In this document: positions 27,677 to 39,728 of the stretch, in pieces
How the letters are laid out: each line of letters starts with the position of its first letter
Numbering within the stretch: the stretch's first letter is position 1
Assembly (NCBI RefSeq): GCF_001273775.1
Contig: NZ_CP011801.1
Span: 186,001 to 250,000, forward strand
DNA: 64,000 nt
Source of the DNA: Nitrospira moscoviensis
GTDB lineage: Bacteria > Nitrospirota > Nitrospiria > Nitrospirales > Nitrospiraceae
Direction of reading: 5' to 3'
Program-made: the position numbers and the translations under genes
The notes under the pieces: model-generated
The model's database searches: none
Seen by the model: only the letters and a program-made list of their open reading frames with translations
What the model was told of the DNA's origin: nothing

Positions 27677-28371
27677 ACTCTACTCGCATACTCCGCGGCA
27701 CAAAGACGGCGATCGCCTCCATCTTCGGCAGGCTCGATTACAAGCGGCTGGGGCCGGTGTATTGCCATGAGGGCGGCGATGAGTTCTGGGCGGCGAAGCG
27801 CCAGCCCTGCGTCAGATTCGGCACGGTGGTGGCCGAGGCGTTATTGAAACGATTGCCGGTCGGCGGGCGGAGCCTCTACGTCGGCGCCGGCGTGGCGGAG
27901 CTGCCGTGCCTCCTTGCGGAAGCGCTGGACGGTCGGCGACTGGTCGAACCGTACAATCTCCGGCGTGCAGAGGTCGCGGTGCTGAATCGTGCCTGTGAGG
28001 GCCTGCCGGTGCGCTTCCGCGCCAGTGATGCGTCTCTCGCGCAAGGGCGGTTCGACCATGTGTGGATGGTCAGCGTGCTGAACGATCCGGAGCGGTTTCC
28101 CCATCTGGCGCCGCTGTCCTACGGCAATGCCGATCCGGTCACGTTCGACCCGGTCAAGTTCCAGCGCGAACGCCGGATCGTGCAATCGATCGTCAATCGG
28201 TGTCTGGCCAAGCTCCAAGTGCCCGGGTGGGTCACGACATCGACGGAAGAAGTTATCTGGATTGCGGACTGGTGCCATCGAAGGAGAATTCCCTATCGCG
28301 TGGAGCGCCGGCAGTACGCCACAGCGCTCGTCGGTGACCCGCTCTGTTTCATGAAAGTCGGGAAGGGGTAG
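27673..28371 (+). CDS. Hypothetical protein, possible SAM-dependent methyltransferase
   Basis: 232 residues from ATG 27673, overlapping the peptidase stop. Residues 60-85 (SLYVGAGVAELPCLLAEAL) resemble the first SAM-binding motif of class I methyltransferases. A later acidic/aromatic stretch (FDHVWMVSVLND) could be motif IV. No family is firmly recognised. It is last in the trmFO-to-here run and faces the gamma-carbonic-anhydrase gene. Confidence 0.55.
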   Translation: MNSTRILRGTKTAIASIFGRLDYKRLGPVYCHEGGDEFWAAKRQPCVRFGTVVAEALLKRLPVGGRSLYVGAGVAELPCLLAEALDGRRLVEPYNLRRAEVAVLNRACEGLPVRFRASDASLAQGRFDHVWMVSVLNDPERFPHLAPLSYGNADPVTFDPVKFQRERRIVQSIVNRCLAKLQVPGWVTTSTEEVIWIADWCHRRRIPYRVERRQYATALVGDPLCFMKVGKG

Positions 28372-28380
28372 GGCCAATGA

Positions 28381-28920
28381 TCACAGCCGGAAGCCGGTTC
28401 TTGCCTGGGTGGCAGTGACCATGTATTGGCCTGCGTACTTCACGTAGTTGTCCGCCGACTCCTTGATCCAGGCCAATTCGGCCTCGGTGGTGGGACGCCG
28501 GATCCTCGCCGGCGATCCGAGGATCAGGCTCTTCTGCGGGACGACCGTGCCTTCGACGACCAGCGCGCCAGCCCCCACGATGGAGTCCTCGCCGATCACC
28601 GCGCCGTCCATGATGATCGCGCCCATGCCGACCAAGACGCGATCGTGAATCGTACAGCCGTGCAGCACGACGTTGTGCCCGATGGTCACGTCGTTTCCGA
28701 TGACGAGCGGATGCGTATCATGGGTGACATGCAACATACAGAGATCTTGGACGTTGGTCCGGCTGCCGATCCGGATGTAATGCACGTCGCCCCGGATGAC
28801 CGCATTGAACCACACGCTGCAGGCCTCGCCCATGACCACATTGCCGATGAGGACGGCGGTGTCTGCGATGAAGCAGGACGGTGGGATGGTCGGGGTGACA
28901 CCCTGGAACGTGCGGATCAT
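28381..28920 (-). CDS. Gamma-carbonic-anhydrase-family (left-handed beta-helix) protein
   Basis: 179 residues from ATG 28920. Hexapeptide repeats form a left-handed beta-helix, e.g. IGNDVTIGHNVVLHG and IGEDSIVGAGALV. The three zinc histidines typical of the family are visible in HVTHDTHP and IGHNVVLH. Proteins of this type (YrdA/PaaY-like) may hydrate CO2 or act on acyl groups; activity cannot be inferred from sequence. It is divergent from rimO. Confidence 0.88.
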   Translation of the reverse strand: MIRTFQGVTPTIPPSCFIADTAVLIGNVVMGEACSVWFNAVIRGDVHYIRIGSRTNVQDLCMLHVTHDTHPLVIGNDVTIGHNVVLHGCTIHDRVLVGMGAIIMDGAVIGEDSIVGAGALVVEGTVVPQKSLILGSPARIRRPTTEAELAWIKESADNYVKYAGQYMVTATQARTGFRL

Positions 28921-28969
28921 GATGGCACTGTAGGCGAGTTGGCGGGGCCGGCGCAAGTCTCGCGTCTCA

Positions 28970-28999
28970 TTGACAGTCTTTTTGACCCTCCCGTAGACT
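28970..28999 (+). promoter_or_regulatory. Promoter of rimO, possibly giving a leaderless message
   Basis: TTGACA (28970-28975) and TAGACT (28994-28999) are 18 bp apart. The ATG at 29007 lies only 7 bp after the -10 box, where transcription should begin. Confidence 0.6.
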
Positions 29000-29006
29000 G
29001 CCCTGC

Positions 29007-30494
29007 ATGTCTTCACCGCTCATCATTCCGCGGCGTGCGAAGCCCAATGTGCTAGCGCAGGGGGGCAGGCACGGCTCGGCTGAGCTCGCCGACGTCCGGC
29101 CTTCGCCGAAGGCTTCGGCTGGAGCCAGTCCCCACGCGAAGACCACGATCGGCTTTGTGAATCTCGGCTGCTCGAAGAACCAGGTCGATTCCGAAGTCAT
29201 GCTCGGCACGCTGGTGAGCGAAGGGTTTCAACTGACCGGGGACCCGAAGACCGCCGAGGTGGTCATTATCAACACCTGCGGCTTTATCGAAGAAGCCAAG
29301 CAGGAGTCGATCAATACGATTCTGGAACACGGGCATCTCAAGCAAACTGGCGCCTGCCGCGTGCTCATCGCGGCCGGCTGCCTGGCGCAGCGGTATCAAG
29401 GCGATCTGCTCAAGGAGCTGCCGGAGCTGGACGGCGTAGTCGGGACCGGCGAGTTCGGGAAGATCGCCGAGATTTGCCGAGATCTCCTGGCCCCCAAGAA
29501 GCGGCAGCGGCGTCTGTGGATCAGCCAGCCGCCGTATCTCTATGACGAGCTGGCGCCGCGCATCAGGCTCGGCAAGGCACACAGCGCCTATGTGAAGATC
29601 GCCGAAGGCTGCAACCGCAATTGCGCCTTCTGCGCGATTCCGCTCATGCGCGGCAAGCAACGCAGCCGGCCGATCGAATCCATCGTGGCGGAAGCGCGGC
29701 GGTTGGCTGCGGACGGGGTGAAGGAAATCAATCTCATTTCGCAGGACACGATCAATTACGGCGTCGATCTGGGCCTGCGACAAGGGCTGGCGAGCTTGCT
29801 GCGCGAGCTGGTGAAGGTGAAAGACCTGCGCTGGATCAGGCCGTTTTACTTATATCCGCAGCAAGTGACGGACGATTTGCTCGATCTCTATGCCGGGGAA
29901 GAGAACATCACGAAGTACATCGACATGCCGCTTCAGCATATCAACGATCGGATGCTGAAGCGGATGCACCGGCTGGGTGACCGCGCGGCGATCGAGCGTC
30001 TGGTGGAGCGGATCCGCTCCAGGATCCCGGGCGTCACGTTCCGGACCGCGTTCATCGTGGGATTTCCCGGCGAGACGGAGGCGGCCTTCGACGAACTGAA
30101 GCGCTACGTCGGCGAGGCCGAGTTCGACCGGGTGGCGGTCTTCCTCTATTCCGATGAAGAAGATACTCCGGCGGTCGCGTTCGACGACAAAGTCGATCGC
30201 ACGCTCATGGACGAGCGCCGCAACGAGCTGCTGGCCATCCAGGACGGCATCGCGGCGGCCAAAGGCCGCGCCAAAATCGGATCGCACATGAAGGTGATGA
30301 TCGAAGGGCCGTCCGAAGAAACCGAATGGCTGCTCGAAGGCCGGCATGAAGGGATGGCTCCTGAAATCGATGGCGTGGTTTACCTCAACGAGGACGAAGT
30401 CCAGGACGCGCCCGGCCCCGGACCGGGCGAATTTGTGAACGTCGAGATTACCGATGCGGGCACTTACGACCTGGTGGGGCGTATTCTGAAGTAA
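29007..30494 (+). CDS. rimO: Ribosomal protein S12 methylthiotransferase RimO
   Basis: Radical-SAM enzyme that methylthiolates an aspartate of ribosomal protein S12. 495 residues. The N-terminal [4Fe-4S] ligands lie in FVNLGCSKN, NTCGF and AAGCLA; the radical-SAM triad is CNRNCAFC. A TRAM domain ends the protein. The first about 46 residues have no counterpart in usual RimO, which starts near KTTIGFVNLG. The promoter at 28970 favours this early ATG as a leaderless start, but an unseen internal start remains possible. Confidence 0.92.
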   Translation: MSSPLIIPRRAKPNVLAQGGRHGSAELADVRPSPKASAGASPHAKTTIGFVNLGCSKNQVDSEVMLGTLVSEGFQLTGDPKTAEVVIINTCGFIEEAKQESINTILEHGHLKQTGACRVLIAAGCLAQRYQGDLLKELPELDGVVGTGEFGKIAEICRDLLAPKKRQRRLWISQPPYLYDELAPRIRLGKAHSAYVKIAEGCNRNCAFCAIPLMRGKQRSRPIESIVAEARRLAADGVKEINLISQDTINYGVDLGLRQGLASLLRELVKVKDLRWIRPFYLYPQQVTDDLLDLYAGEENITKYIDMPLQHINDRMLKRMHRLGDRAAIERLVERIRSRIPGVTFRTAFIVGFPGETEAAFDELKRYVGEAEFDRVAVFLYSDEEDTPAVAFDDKVDRTLMDERRNELLAIQDGIAAAKGRAKIGSHMKVMIEGPSEETEWLLEGRHEGMAPEIDGVVYLNEDEVQDAPGPGPGEFVNVEITDAGTYDLVGRILK

Positions 30495-30562
30495 TTCGCG
30501 TCTCACTGCGGCTCTGTCGCCCTCTGTGAGATTTCGACCACATCTCTTCGCAGGACGTGATC

Positions 30563-31426
30563 GTGGCGCATAAAAAAGATTCCGTCGTCCTCCTGGTTCA
30601 CTGTAAGGATCGCAAGGGTATCGTCGCCCGCGTGGCCGGCTTCATCCATGACTTCGGCGGGAACATTCTCGATTCGGATCACCATACCGACGAAGAGACG
30701 AACGATTTTCTGATGCGGATGGAATTTGCGACCGAGGGGCTGCAAATTCCGGTTGACGACATCCCGGCGGCCTTTGCGCCGGTCGCCAAGGTCTTCGACA
30801 TGCGGTATGAAGTCCGGCCCTTGAGCCGGCGTACGCGCGTCGGCATTCTCGTGTCCAAACAGGACCATTGCTTGGCCGATCTCCTGCAGCGTCAGCGGCG
30901 CGACGAGCTGCCGATCGACATTCCGCTCATCATTTCCAACCATGACACCTGCGCGAGCTGGGCCGAGCTGTTCAAGATTCCGTTCATGGTCTGTCCGGTG
31001 ACGAAAGAAACCAAGCCGCAGCAGGAGCAGCAAGTCCTGTCGCTGCTGAAGGCCCAACAGGTGGAATTGGTGGTGATGGCGCGCTACATGCAGATTCTGA
31101 GCGCGGATTTTCTGGCGCAGGTCGGCTGCCCGGTCATCAACATTCACCATTCCTTTTTGCCCGCCTTTATCGGGGCCAACCCCTACCGGCAGGCGTACGA
31201 GCGCGGCGTCAAGATCATCGGGGCGACGGCGCACTATGCGACGGAGGATTTGGACGAAGGTCCGATCATCGAACAGGATGTGATCCGGATCGGCCATCGC
31301 GATACGGTGGAAGATTTGGTGCGCAAAGGGCGCGATTTGGAGGAAATCGTGCTGGCGAGGGCGGTCCGCCGGCACATCGAGCGCCGGGTGCTGGTGTATG
31401 GGAGAAAGACGGTGGTGTTCGACTAA
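30563..31426 (+). CDS. purU: Formyltetrahydrofolate deformylase
   Basis: Hydrolyses 10-formyl-THF to formate and THF, balancing one-carbon units. 287 residues from the GTG at 30563 behind AGGA; a GTG six bases earlier is too close. The N-terminal ACT domain (residues 1-85, starts KDSVVLLVHCKDRKGIVARV) is followed by the formyltransferase fold with the catalytic Asn/His/Asp set in NIHHSFLPAFIGANPY and AHYATEDLDEGPII. The gene is 68 bp after rimO and ends at a strong hairpin. Confidence 0.94.
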   Translation: MAHKKDSVVLLVHCKDRKGIVARVAGFIHDFGGNILDSDHHTDEETNDFLMRMEFATEGLQIPVDDIPAAFAPVAKVFDMRYEVRPLSRRTRVGILVSKQDHCLADLLQRQRRDELPIDIPLIISNHDTCASWAELFKIPFMVCPVTKETKPQQEQQVLSLLKAQQVELVVMARYMQILSADFLAQVGCPVINIHHSFLPAFIGANPYRQAYERGVKIIGATAHYATEDLDEGPIIEQDVIRIGHRDTVEDLVRKGRDLEEIVLARAVRRHIERRVLVYGRKTVVFD

Positions 31427-31454
31427 CAGGCTGTTGAACCGCCGCGTTCGAACC

Positions 31455-31491
31455 AAGAAGGGGAGCGGGTCGACGACCCGCTCCCCTTCTT
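31455..31491 (+). terminator. Bidirectional terminator between purU and the HtrA gene
   Basis: A perfect 17-bp stem (31455-31471 with 31475-31491) around a GAC triloop, beginning with AAGAAGGGG and ending in CCCCTTCTT. Both convergent genes can end here. Confidence 0.85.
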
Positions 31492-31501
31492 GCTTGCGGG
31501 A

Positions 31502-32980
<1,479 letters not shown>

Positions 32981-33129
32981 ACTGCCTCCTTGTGGTACTG
33001 GTTAAAGCTGCCGACCGTGGATACAACGATGGATGCCGTCGTGGAGGGCTCGTGAATCCCTCTGCTTTGAACTACGAGGGAACGTAACAACCGGTAATGA
33101 GAATACGATTAGCGGCGCATTAAAAGTCG

Positions 33130-34532
<1,403 letters not shown>

Positions 34533-34533
<1 letters not shown>

Positions 34534-35204
34534 CAGTCGGCCTTCAGCATGTAGCCGCTCCCGCGGATCGTATGGATGAGCTTGCGCGGGCGTCCGCGGT
34601 CGATCTTGTTGCGCAGATAATTGACGTAGACGTCGATGACGTTGGTGAACGTGTCGAAGTCGTGGTTCCAGACATGTTCGGAGATCATCGGCCTGGTCAG
34701 CACCCGTCCCGTGTGGCGCATCAGGTATTCCAGCAAGGCGTACTCCTTGAGCGTGAGGTCGATGCGCTGCCCGCCGCGCGTGACCTCGCGGGTCGCCGGA
34801 TTCAGCATCAAGTCGTCCACCTGGAGGATGCCGGGGCTTTCGGTGGCCCCGCGGCGGAGCAGGGCCCGCACGCGAGCCAGCAGCTCGTCGATGGCGAACG
34901 GCTTCGTGAGGTAGTCGTCGGCGCCGGCATCGAGGCCCTTCACCCGCTGATCGACCTGGGATTGCGCCGACAGAATCAAAATCGGCGTCTGGACCCGTTC
35001 GCGCCGGAGATTCTTGACGATGTCCAGGCCCGGCATGGAGGGCAGCATCAAATCCACCACGAGCAGATCGTAGTTCGTGCCCAGCGCCATCTCCAGCCCT
35101 TTCGCGCCGTCCTCGCACAGATCGACGGCGTAGCTTTCCTCCTCAAGCGCGCGCTTGATGAAGCAGCCGACTTTCGTTTCGTCTTCGATGACCAGGACGC
35201 GCAT
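34533..35204 (-). CDS. OmpR/PhoB-family response regulator
   Basis: 223 residues. The receiver domain has the acidic pair Glu7/Asp8, phosphoacceptor Asp51 (VVDLMLP) and Lys101 (TKPF). The C-terminal winged helix spans 125-220 with the recognition area TFTNVIDVYVNYLRNKID. The sequence resembles CusR/CopR-type regulators. It precedes and overlaps its kinase, so the two form one operon. Target promoters are not evident. Confidence 0.93.
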
Positions 35205-35308
35205 GGGGGCTCCGGCGGTCGTTGATTATATCAAACCATGATGTGTGGATCTGCAGCGGGAGGGGCCCGGGACCGGGATCGGGACTCGGCGAGAAGGAGG
35301 ATCCTTGC

Positions 35309-35968
35309 TTAGGTCGAATCGCCCGGCACCACTTGTTCGAGCGAGACGATCAGGGGCTTGTCGCCGCGCATCCGGATGATCCACGTCTCCTCTCCCTCGA
35401 TCTTCAGCTCCCGGTGCCGATGGCGGAGAGTTTCCGTGGATTTGAGCGAGACTTTGGCGCTCCGTTCGTCGGGCGCCAGCGCGATGTGGGTGCTGACACG
35501 GGTATAATCGTTCGCGCTCGGAAAGGCGAATCCCATGTTCAGGGCGGTCCGATATTCCTCGCGCGTTAAGGTCACGAGCTGTTGCTGGGCTCCCTGCTTG
35601 ATATGGACGGTGATGACGGCCTCGGGGGCGAGATGCCGGAGCAGGCCATCCGCGTCCTTGCGCCGCCTGGCTTGATCGAGAGTGTCGAGCAGGAATTCAA
35701 TGGATTCGCGTGTGAGCCGACGGTCGGCGTCTTTCTGAGCCGGCGGCCGATCGGACGCGAGGTCAGGGGCCGCCGGGCCGCTCGTGCCGAAGGGAACCCA
35801 TCGGTGGCCCGGCGCAAGCCGCTGGTCGAACACCGCATAGGCGATCACGACCGCCACGATGATGGAGGCAATCGCCATGGCGGGGCCGGCTGCAGGACCG
35901 GATCTCCTTCGCGGCGGTGCCGGGCGGGCTGGGGCTTCTTCAGGCCGGGTGTTGTGCGCAAGAGCCAT
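35309..35968 (-). CDS. Membrane-anchored protein with possible NTF2-like domain
   Basis: 219 residues from ATG 35968. The N-terminal part is Pro/Arg-rich and is followed by one transmembrane helix ([17 protein letters not shown]). The soluble C-terminal domain (about 85-215) has the alpha-beta pattern of SnoaL/NTF2-like folds (helix with [21 protein letters not shown], then long strands). No catalytic residues are identifiable. It stands alone, between the regulator gene and gcvP (divergent). Confidence 0.6.
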   Translation of the reverse strand: MALAHNTRPEEAPARPAPPRRRSGPAAGPAMAIASIIVAVVIAYAVFDQRLAPGHRWVPFGTSGPAAPDLASDRPPAQKDADRRLTRESIEFLLDTLDQARRRKDADGLLRHLAPEAVITVHIKQGAQQQLVTLTREEYRTALNMGFAFPSANDYTRVSTHIALAPDERSAKVSLKSTETLRHRHRELKIEGEETWIIRMRGDKPLIVSLEQVVPGDST

Positions 35969-36169
35969 ACAAGACGGCGGACCGGTTCCGCCGCTATTAT
36001 CGATCCCACCATAGCGAAAAACGAACGGAATGCAATCAAACCGGCTCGATTCGCGGCGCCCTCCGCCTGTCTGCCACAACGATCTTGGAAAAGGCTCGCT
36101 GCCGTGCTACCCTTGCCGCTGAGTGACAGTCACTTCTCAGCCGACGCCTCCAGGCGATACACTTGTCAT

Positions 36170-39058
36170 ATGACACAGCGGAATTTTCTCGACCCCTCCG
36201 ATCGTTTTGTCCACCGGCATCTCGGGCCCCGCGAAGACGACATCCAGGAGATGTTGGCTGTGCTCGGCTTGCCTTCGCTGGATGCGCTGGCGGATGCCAC
36301 CGTGCCGGCCGACATCCGTTTCCGCCGCCCCCTTGATCTTTCCTTGAACCGGGGCGAGAAGGAGGTGCTGGACGAGCTGAAACGTCTGGCTTCGGCGAAC
36401 CGCGTATATCGCTCGTTGATCGGGATGGGCTACTACGATTGCGTGACGCCTCCGGTCATCCAGCGCAACATCCTGGAAAATCCGGGATGGTATACGCAGT
36501 ACACGCCCTATCAAGCGGAAATCGCCCAAGGCCGGCTGGAAGCGCTGGTCAACTTCCAAACGATGGTCGCCGATCTGACCGGCCTGCCCCTCGCCAACGC
36601 CTCTTTGTTGGACGAAGCCACGGCGGCGGCGGAAGCGATGGCCATGTGCCACACGATCGTCCGCGCCGCCGGCCAGGAACGGAAGGAATTCTTTGTCTCT
36701 CAAGATTGCCATCCGCAGACGATCGCCGTGATGCAGACCCGGGCGGAGCCGCTCGGTCTGACGATCCGCGTCGGCATGACGAGGACCCTCGATGTCCGTG
36801 ACGGGCGGCTCTGCGGACTGCTGCTGCAGTATCCGGCTACGGACGGCTATGTCGGGGACTACAGCGCGCTGGTCGAGCAGGCGCATCACGCCGGCGTGCT
36901 GGTGGTGGTGGCGACCGATCTGCTCGCGCTCACGCTGCTCCGCTCGCCCGGCGAATCAGGCGCCGATATCGCCGTCGGCTCGTCCCAGCGCTTCGGCGTG
37001 CCGGTGGGATTCGGCGGACCGCACGCGGCGTTTCTGGCGACCAAAGAAGAGTACAAACGGCAAATGCCCGGCCGGATCGTGGGCGTGTCAAGAGATGTGA
37101 CGGGGAAGCCCGCCTGCCGCCTGGCGCTGCAAACGAGGGAACAACACATTCGCCGCGAAAAAGCAACCAGCAATATCTGCACGGCCCAGGTGCTGTTGGC
37201 GATCATGGCCGGCATGTATGCCGTGTACCACGGTCCGAACGGTCTCCGGCGCATTGCCGAACGGGTGCGCGGGTTGACATTGGTGCTCGCCGAAGGGCTG
37301 CGGCGATTGGGCTTCGACGTGGCGCCGAAGCTCTTTTTCGATACGATCCGCGTGCCGGTCCCCCGCGCCCAAGCTGAGCAGATTCTGGCCCGGGCGGACG
37401 AGCAACGCATGAACCTGCGGCGCCACGAAGACGGGTCCATCGGCCTGTCGCTCGATGAGACCAGTTCCCCGGACGAGGTCCGCCGCTTGTGGGAGATTTT
37501 TGTGGGCCACGATCGGATCTCGTTCACCGTGCAGGATCTGACAGCGGCGGTCGCGCTCGACTATCCCCCCTCGCTGGCGCGGACGAGCGCGTATCTCACG
37601 CATGACGTGTTCAACCGGTATCACTCGGAACATGAGATGCTCCGGTATCTGCACCGCCTGCAGGCCAAAGATTTGTCTTTGGTCCACTCGATGATCCCCC
37701 TCGGCTCCTGCACCATGAAGCTGAATGCGACGTCGGAGATGCTGCCGGTCACGTGGCCGGAGTTCGCCTCGCTGCATCCGTTTGCGCCGGCTGAACAGAC
37801 ACGCGGCTATCAGGAACTATTCCGGCAGCTGGAAGCCTGGCTGGCGGAGATTACGGGCTTCGCCGCGATTTCCCTGCAACCGAACGCGGGATCGCAGGGG
37901 GAGTATGCGGGGCTCATGGTCATTCGCGCCTATCATCGCGCGCAGGGGGAAGGCCATCGGGATGTCTGTTTGATTCCGGTCTCGGCGCACGGTACCAATC
38001 CCGCCAGCGCCGCCATGGCCGGTATGACCGTGGTGCCCGTCGCCTGCGACCGGCACGGCAACGTCGATCTGGCCGATCTCGAAGCGAAGGCGGCCGAGCA
38101 CCGGGACCGGCTCTCGACCTTGATGCTCACCTACCCCTCGACGCATGGGGTGTTTGAACCGGGTGTCCGCCGGATGTGCCAGATCGTGCACACGCACGGG
38201 GGACAGATTTATATGGACGGCGCCAACATGAACGCGCAAGTCGGGCTTTGCCGCCCGGGCGACATCGGCGCCGACGTCTGCCATCTCAACTTGCATAAAA
38301 CGTTTTGTATCCCGCACGGCGGCGGCGGCCCGGGCATGGGGCCCATCGGCGTCGCGCGGCACCTGACGCCTTTTCTACCGGGCCATCCCGTTACCCAGCT
38401 GGGCGGCCCGGAAGCGATCGGCCCGGTGTCCGCCGCTCCCTATGGCAGCCCCAGCATCCTGCCGATCTCCTGGGTCTACATCGCCCTGATGGGCCGGGAC
38501 GGCTTGACGAAGGCCACGCAGGTGGCGATTCTCAACGCCAATTACATGGCCAAGCGGTTGGAAAAGCATTATCCCATCCTCTACACCGGCACCAGTGGCC
38601 TGGTGGCCCACGAATTCATTCTGGATCTCCGGCCGTTCAAAGAAAGCGCCGGGGTCGAAGCGATGGATGTGGCGAAACGCTTGATGGACTACGGCTTCCA
38701 TGCGCCGACAGTGTCCTTTCCCGTGGCCGGCACGTTGATGATCGAGCCGACGGAGAGTGAAGCCAAGGGCGAGTTGGACCGGTTGTGCGAGGCGCTGATC
38801 TCGATCCGTGCCGAGATTCAAGACATTGCCGAGGGGCGCCAGCCGAGGACGAACAATCTGCTCAAGAACGCGCCCCATACCGCCTCCGCCGTGACGGCGA
38901 ACGAATGGGAGCGTCCCTACAGCCGAGAACAGGCGGCCTTTCCCGCTCCATGGGTGCGCCAAAACAAGTTCTGGCCGAGCGTGGGCCGGATCGACGAAGC
39001 CTATGGCGATCGCCATCTCGTCTGTAGTTGTCCTCCGATGGAGAGCTACCAGTCTTAG
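36170..39058 (+). CDS. gcvP: Glycine dehydrogenase (decarboxylating), full-length P protein
   Basis: PLP enzyme of the glycine cleavage system: decarboxylates glycine and passes the aminomethyl group to GcvH lipoate. 962 residues, the fused single-chain form. The start [19 protein letters not shown] matches the family, so the long open extension upstream is rejected. The PLP lysine lies in [15 protein letters not shown]. The N-half and C-half show the expected internal resemblance. gcvT lies 7.5 kb away on the other strand; gcvH and lpd are not in the window. Confidence 0.96.
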   Translation: MTQRNFLDPSDRFVHRHLGPREDDIQEMLAVLGLPSLDALADATVPADIRFRRPLDLSLNRGEKEVLDELKRLASANRVYRSLIGMGYYDCVTPPVIQRNILENPGWYTQYTPYQAEIAQGRLEALVNFQTMVADLTGLPLANASLLDEATAAAEAMAMCHTIVRAAGQERKEFFVSQDCHPQTIAVMQTRAEPLGLTIRVGMTRTLDVRDGRLCGLLLQYPATDGYVGDYSALVEQAHHAGVLVVVATDLLALTLLRSPGESGADIAVGSSQRFGVPVGFGGPHAAFLATKEEYKRQMPGRIVGVSRDVTGKPACRLALQTREQHIRREKATSNICTAQVLLAIMAGMYAVYHGPNGLRRIAERVRGLTLVLAEGLRRLGFDVAPKLFFDTIRVPVPRAQAEQILARADEQRMNLRRHEDGSIGLSLDETSSPDEVRRLWEIFVGHDRISFTVQDLTAAVALDYPPSLARTSAYLTHDVFNRYHSEHEMLRYLHRLQAKDLSLVHSMIPLGSCTMKLNATSEMLPVTWPEFASLHPFAPAEQTRGYQELFRQLEAWLAEITGFAAISLQPNAGSQGEYAGLMVIRAYHRAQGEGHRDVCLIPVSAHGTNPASAAMAGMTVVPVACDRHGNVDLADLEAKAAEHRDRLSTLMLTYPSTHGVFEPGVRRMCQIVHTHGGQIYMDGANMNAQVGLCRPGDIGADVCHLNLHKTFCIPHGGGGPGMGPIGVARHLTPFLPGHPVTQLGGPEAIGPVSAAPYGSPSILPISWVYIALMGRDGLTKATQVAILNANYMAKRLEKHYPILYTGTSGLVAHEFILDLRPFKESAGVEAMDVAKRLMDYGFHAPTVSFPVAGTLMIEPTESEAKGELDRLCEALISIRAEIQDIAEGRQPRTNNLLKNAPHTASAVTANEWERPYSREQAAFPAPWVRQNKFWPSVGRIDEAYGDRHLVCSCPPMESYQS

Positions 39059-39081
39059 CATCACACTCGTCCCCCCTATAC

Positions 39082-39642
39082 ATGCCGCGTCTCTTGGGGT
39101 TACAAGCCGGCTCTTTCTTCCTGAGCCTCTGGTGTTGCCTCGCTTCCGTTGCGGCAGATGTAGTGCCCGTCGCAACGGCCGATTCCAGCCCAGCCGTGGA
39201 GGGACAGCCCGGCCAGTCTTACGGGCCCGGGACCCGGCTCCTGATTCCCCAAGGCCGCGCCTCCTTCGTGATCCCCGCCGGCTGGCAAGCACAACGACCC
39301 GATGACTCTGAGACCATCGTGGCCGTGTCCGACTCCGGCGCTGGGTTCATCATGGTCTTCATGCTCCTCCATATGACCGAAGAGCAGCTCACGGAGTTGC
39401 TGGCCGAACCACAGCCGCTGACACACGATCTCGTCTTCGAGCCGACAGGAACCGTCGCGAAGAAGGGAAACCGGTTGACCGCCTCCTATGAATCCGGGTC
39501 CCTTTCCGGACGCGCGCTGGCCGTGATGGGACCGGATCAGGCGGTGTTGTTTTTTCTCGGCAGCCCGCATACCGACTCCGGCCATGCCGATCGAGTGCTC
39601 GACGAGTTGGCCGACTCCACGGAATTCCCCGCGCCGCAGTAA
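39082..39642 (+). CDS. Secreted protein of unknown function
   Basis: 186 residues from ATG 39082; the open frame starts at 39028 but that part lacks a signal. A Sec signal peptide (FFLSLWCCLASVAAD) is followed by a beta-rich domain from about residue 55 (FVIPAGWQAQRPDD, then alternating strands to VLFFLGSP). It resembles small domains of periplasmic stress proteins but no family is recognised. No ribosome site is visible. Confidence 0.6.
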   Translation: MPRLLGLQAGSFFLSLWCCLASVAADVVPVATADSSPAVEGQPGQSYGPGTRLLIPQGRASFVIPAGWQAQRPDDSETIVAVSDSGAGFIMVFMLLHMTEEQLTELLAEPQPLTHDLVFEPTGTVAKKGNRLTASYESGSLSGRALAVMGPDQAVLFFLGSPHTDSGHADRVLDELADSTEFPAPQ

Positions 39643-39663
39643 CGCGACTCTGATCGACCCTCC

Positions 39664-39693
39664 TTGCCGCTCGTTTCATTCCGGCAGTAGAGT
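39664..39693 (+). promoter_or_regulatory. Promoter of the class V aminotransferase gene
   Basis: TTGCCG (39664-39669) and TAGAGT (39688-39693) are 18 bp apart, 35 bp before the ATG behind GAGAGGAGG. Confidence 0.55.
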
Positions 39694-39728
39694 GGAAGTC
39701 AGCGCCTGACAGGGAGAGGAGGACGCGT

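Noticed and set aside
34534..35118. Upstream extension of the histidine kinase frame
   Set aside because: It lies within the response-regulator gene in another frame and lacks any domain; the kinase start at 34533 overlaps the regulator stop.
35582..36169. 196-codon upstream extension of gcvP
   Set aside because: It overlaps the opposite-strand membrane protein gene and has no homology to GcvP, whose normal start fits the ATG at 36170.
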